A DNA stretch of 23,125 nucleotides, from NCBI GenBank assembly GCA_905234575.1, contig CAJOIG010000003.1, positions 1 through 23,125 of the forward strand, read 5' to 3'. Below, piece by piece: positions 22,303 through 23,125 of the stretch. The DNA comes from an uncultured Oscillospiraceae bacterium (GTDB taxonomy: Bacteria > Bacillota > Clostridia > Oscillospirales > Oscillospiraceae). The notes beneath the pieces were generated by a model. The model was not told where the DNA came from, searched no databases, and was given only the letters and a program-made list of their open reading frames with translations. The translations under genes were made by a program, and so were the position numbers. Each line of letters opens with the position of its first letter. Within the stretch, counting starts at the first letter, position 1.

Positions 22303-22332
22303 TTGACACGTTTGAAAACCATGTTGTAAAAT
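22303..22332 (+). promoter_or_regulatory. Promoter for the glutamine synthetase gene
   Basis: Perfect TTGACA (22303-22308), 18-base spacer, TAAAAT (22327-22332). The predicted leader is about 70 bases and contains a small hairpin CGGC-gtat-GCCG (22378-22389) ending just before the Shine-Dalgarno. Confidence 0.8.
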
Positions 22333-22409
22333 TACTCTGTATTTTCATAAGTATTTGATCGACAGCAAATCATCCACGGCGTATGCCGCCGGAAAAGGAG
22401 TGACCGCGT

Positions 22410-23125
22410 ATGAGCAAGGTCCCGGAACTGTTCGGCTCGATGGTGTTTTCGGAATCCGTGATGCAGGGCCGCCTGCCCCACGAGACCTATAAGCAGGTCG
22501 TGAAGGCCATCCACAACGATAAGCGCCTCTCGCCCGAGATCGCCTCTGTGGTGGCGAACGCCATGAAGGACTGGGCGATCGAGAAGGGAGCGACCCACTA
22601 CACCCACTGGTTCCAGCCCATGACCGGCGTGACGGCGGAGAAGCACGACAGCTTCATCCACGCCACCGGGGACGGCCGGGCGATCATGGAGTTTTCCGGC
22701 AAGGAGCTCGTGCAGGGCGAGCCGGACGCATCGAGCTTTCCCTCCGGCGGCCTGCGGGCGACCTTCGAAGCCCGGGGCTACACCGCCTGGGACCCGACGA
22801 GCTACGCCTTTGTCAAGGACGGCGTCCTCTGCATCCCGACGGCTTTCGCCTCCTTTACGGGCGCGGCCCTCGACAAAAAGACCCCCCTGCTGCGCTCCAT
22901 GCAGGCTCTGTCGAAGCAGGCCGTCCGCATCCTGCGCCTTTTCGGGAACACCGCCGTGCAGAAGGTCAGCGCCACCGCCGGGGCGGAGCAGGAGTATTTC
23001 CTCGTGGACGCGAAGGCGTTTGAGCAGCGCAAGGACCTCGTGTTCACCGGTCGCACGCTCCTCGGCGCGCGTCCACCCAAGGGCCAGGAGCTGGACGACC
23101 ACTATTTCGGCGCCATCAAAAAGCG
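22410..23125 (+). CDS. glnN: Glutamine synthetase type III, N-terminal part (runs off the window)
   Basis: The first 238 codons are present of a protein that in this family is usually about 700 residues. The N-terminus (LFGSMVFSESVMQ) and the block THYTHWFQPMTGVTAEKHDSF are diagnostic of type III glutamine synthetase, and TAGAEQEYFLVD carries the Glu residues that bind the active-site metals. The enzyme makes glutamine from glutamate, ammonia and ATP and is the main ammonium-assimilating synthetase in many Bacteroidetes and Clostridia. AAGGAG lies nine bases before the ATG, and a strong promoter is present. No nitrogen-regulatory site could be recognised. No frameshift is seen in the visible part. 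Confidence 0.95.
   Translation, partial: MSKVPELFGSMVFSESVMQGRLPHETYKQVVKAIHNDKRLSPEIASVVANAMKDWAIEKGATHYTHWFQPMTGVTAEKHDSFIHATGDGRAIMEFSGKELVQGEPDASSFPSGGLRATFEARGYTAWDPTSYAFVKDGVLCIPTAFASFTGAALDKKTPLLRSMQALSKQAVRILRLFGNTAVQKVSATAGAEQEYFLVDAKAFEQRKDLVFTGRTLLGARPPKGQELDDHYFGAIKK

Noticed and set aside
22149..22358. A 69-codon open frame in the nhaC-glnN gap
   Set aside because: No Shine-Dalgarno site, it overlaps the divergent and glnN promoters, and it shows no recognisable features.

Overview
The window is GC-rich, densely coded bacterial DNA with strong Shine-Dalgarno sites and several near-consensus sigma-A promoters. A ClpC-type ATPase, a SpoIID-family protein, a type III glutamine synthetase, ECF-transporter biology and a 3-hydroxybutyryl-CoA dehydrogenase together suggest an anaerobic, probably spore-forming, high-GC Clostridia member (Oscillospiraceae-like gut or syntrophic lineage). 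This is inference from gene content; no rRNA or other phylogenetic marker was compared. No tRNA, rRNA, IS element, prophage or CRISPR array is seen.

Layout. (1) 1-6070: an extracytoplasmic flavin-redox and Tat-export island. Two divergent units start from one intergenic region (3225-3335). Leftward: an S41-peptidase-like protein that appears to lack its catalytic residues, then a Tat-exported FAD-dependent reductase/dehydrogenase. Rightward: a membrane-anchored protein with two FMN_bind domains, a TatB-like protein, TatA and TatC. The redox enzyme, its likely flavin-carrying partner and the exporter it needs are thus side by side. (2) 6075-7000, minus strand: a small 2[4Fe-4S] ferredoxin and a TrmN6-like methyltransferase. 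(3) 7120-9940, plus strand: a ClpC-like ATPase with a very short middle region, then a hotdog thioesterase with its own promoter. (4) 9928-12645: a SpoIID-family gene (minus), an unknown 8-TM protein (plus), then two small membrane proteins driven by a near-consensus promoter and closed by a strong terminator. (5) 12678-16180: larC (nickel-pincer cofactor), an ECF-type S component and a secreted 5'-nucleotidase-like enzyme, probably one transcription unit. (6) 16227-22165, minus strand: an NhaC antiporter, a MATE exporter (4-bp overlap with nhaC), hbd, and a separately promoted secreted beta-helix protein. (7) 22303-end: a promoter and the first third of a type III glutamine synthetase.

The strongest candidate for an unusual system is region 1. 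It looks like a self-contained terminal-reductase module in which FMN covalently bound to the FMN_bind protein would pass electrons across the membrane to the Tat-exported flavoenzyme. The substrate is unknown, no ApbE flavin transferase lies in the window, and the role of the protease-like first gene is not evident. Starts were chosen mostly from Shine-Dalgarno position; several extend-able open frames were trimmed for that reason.
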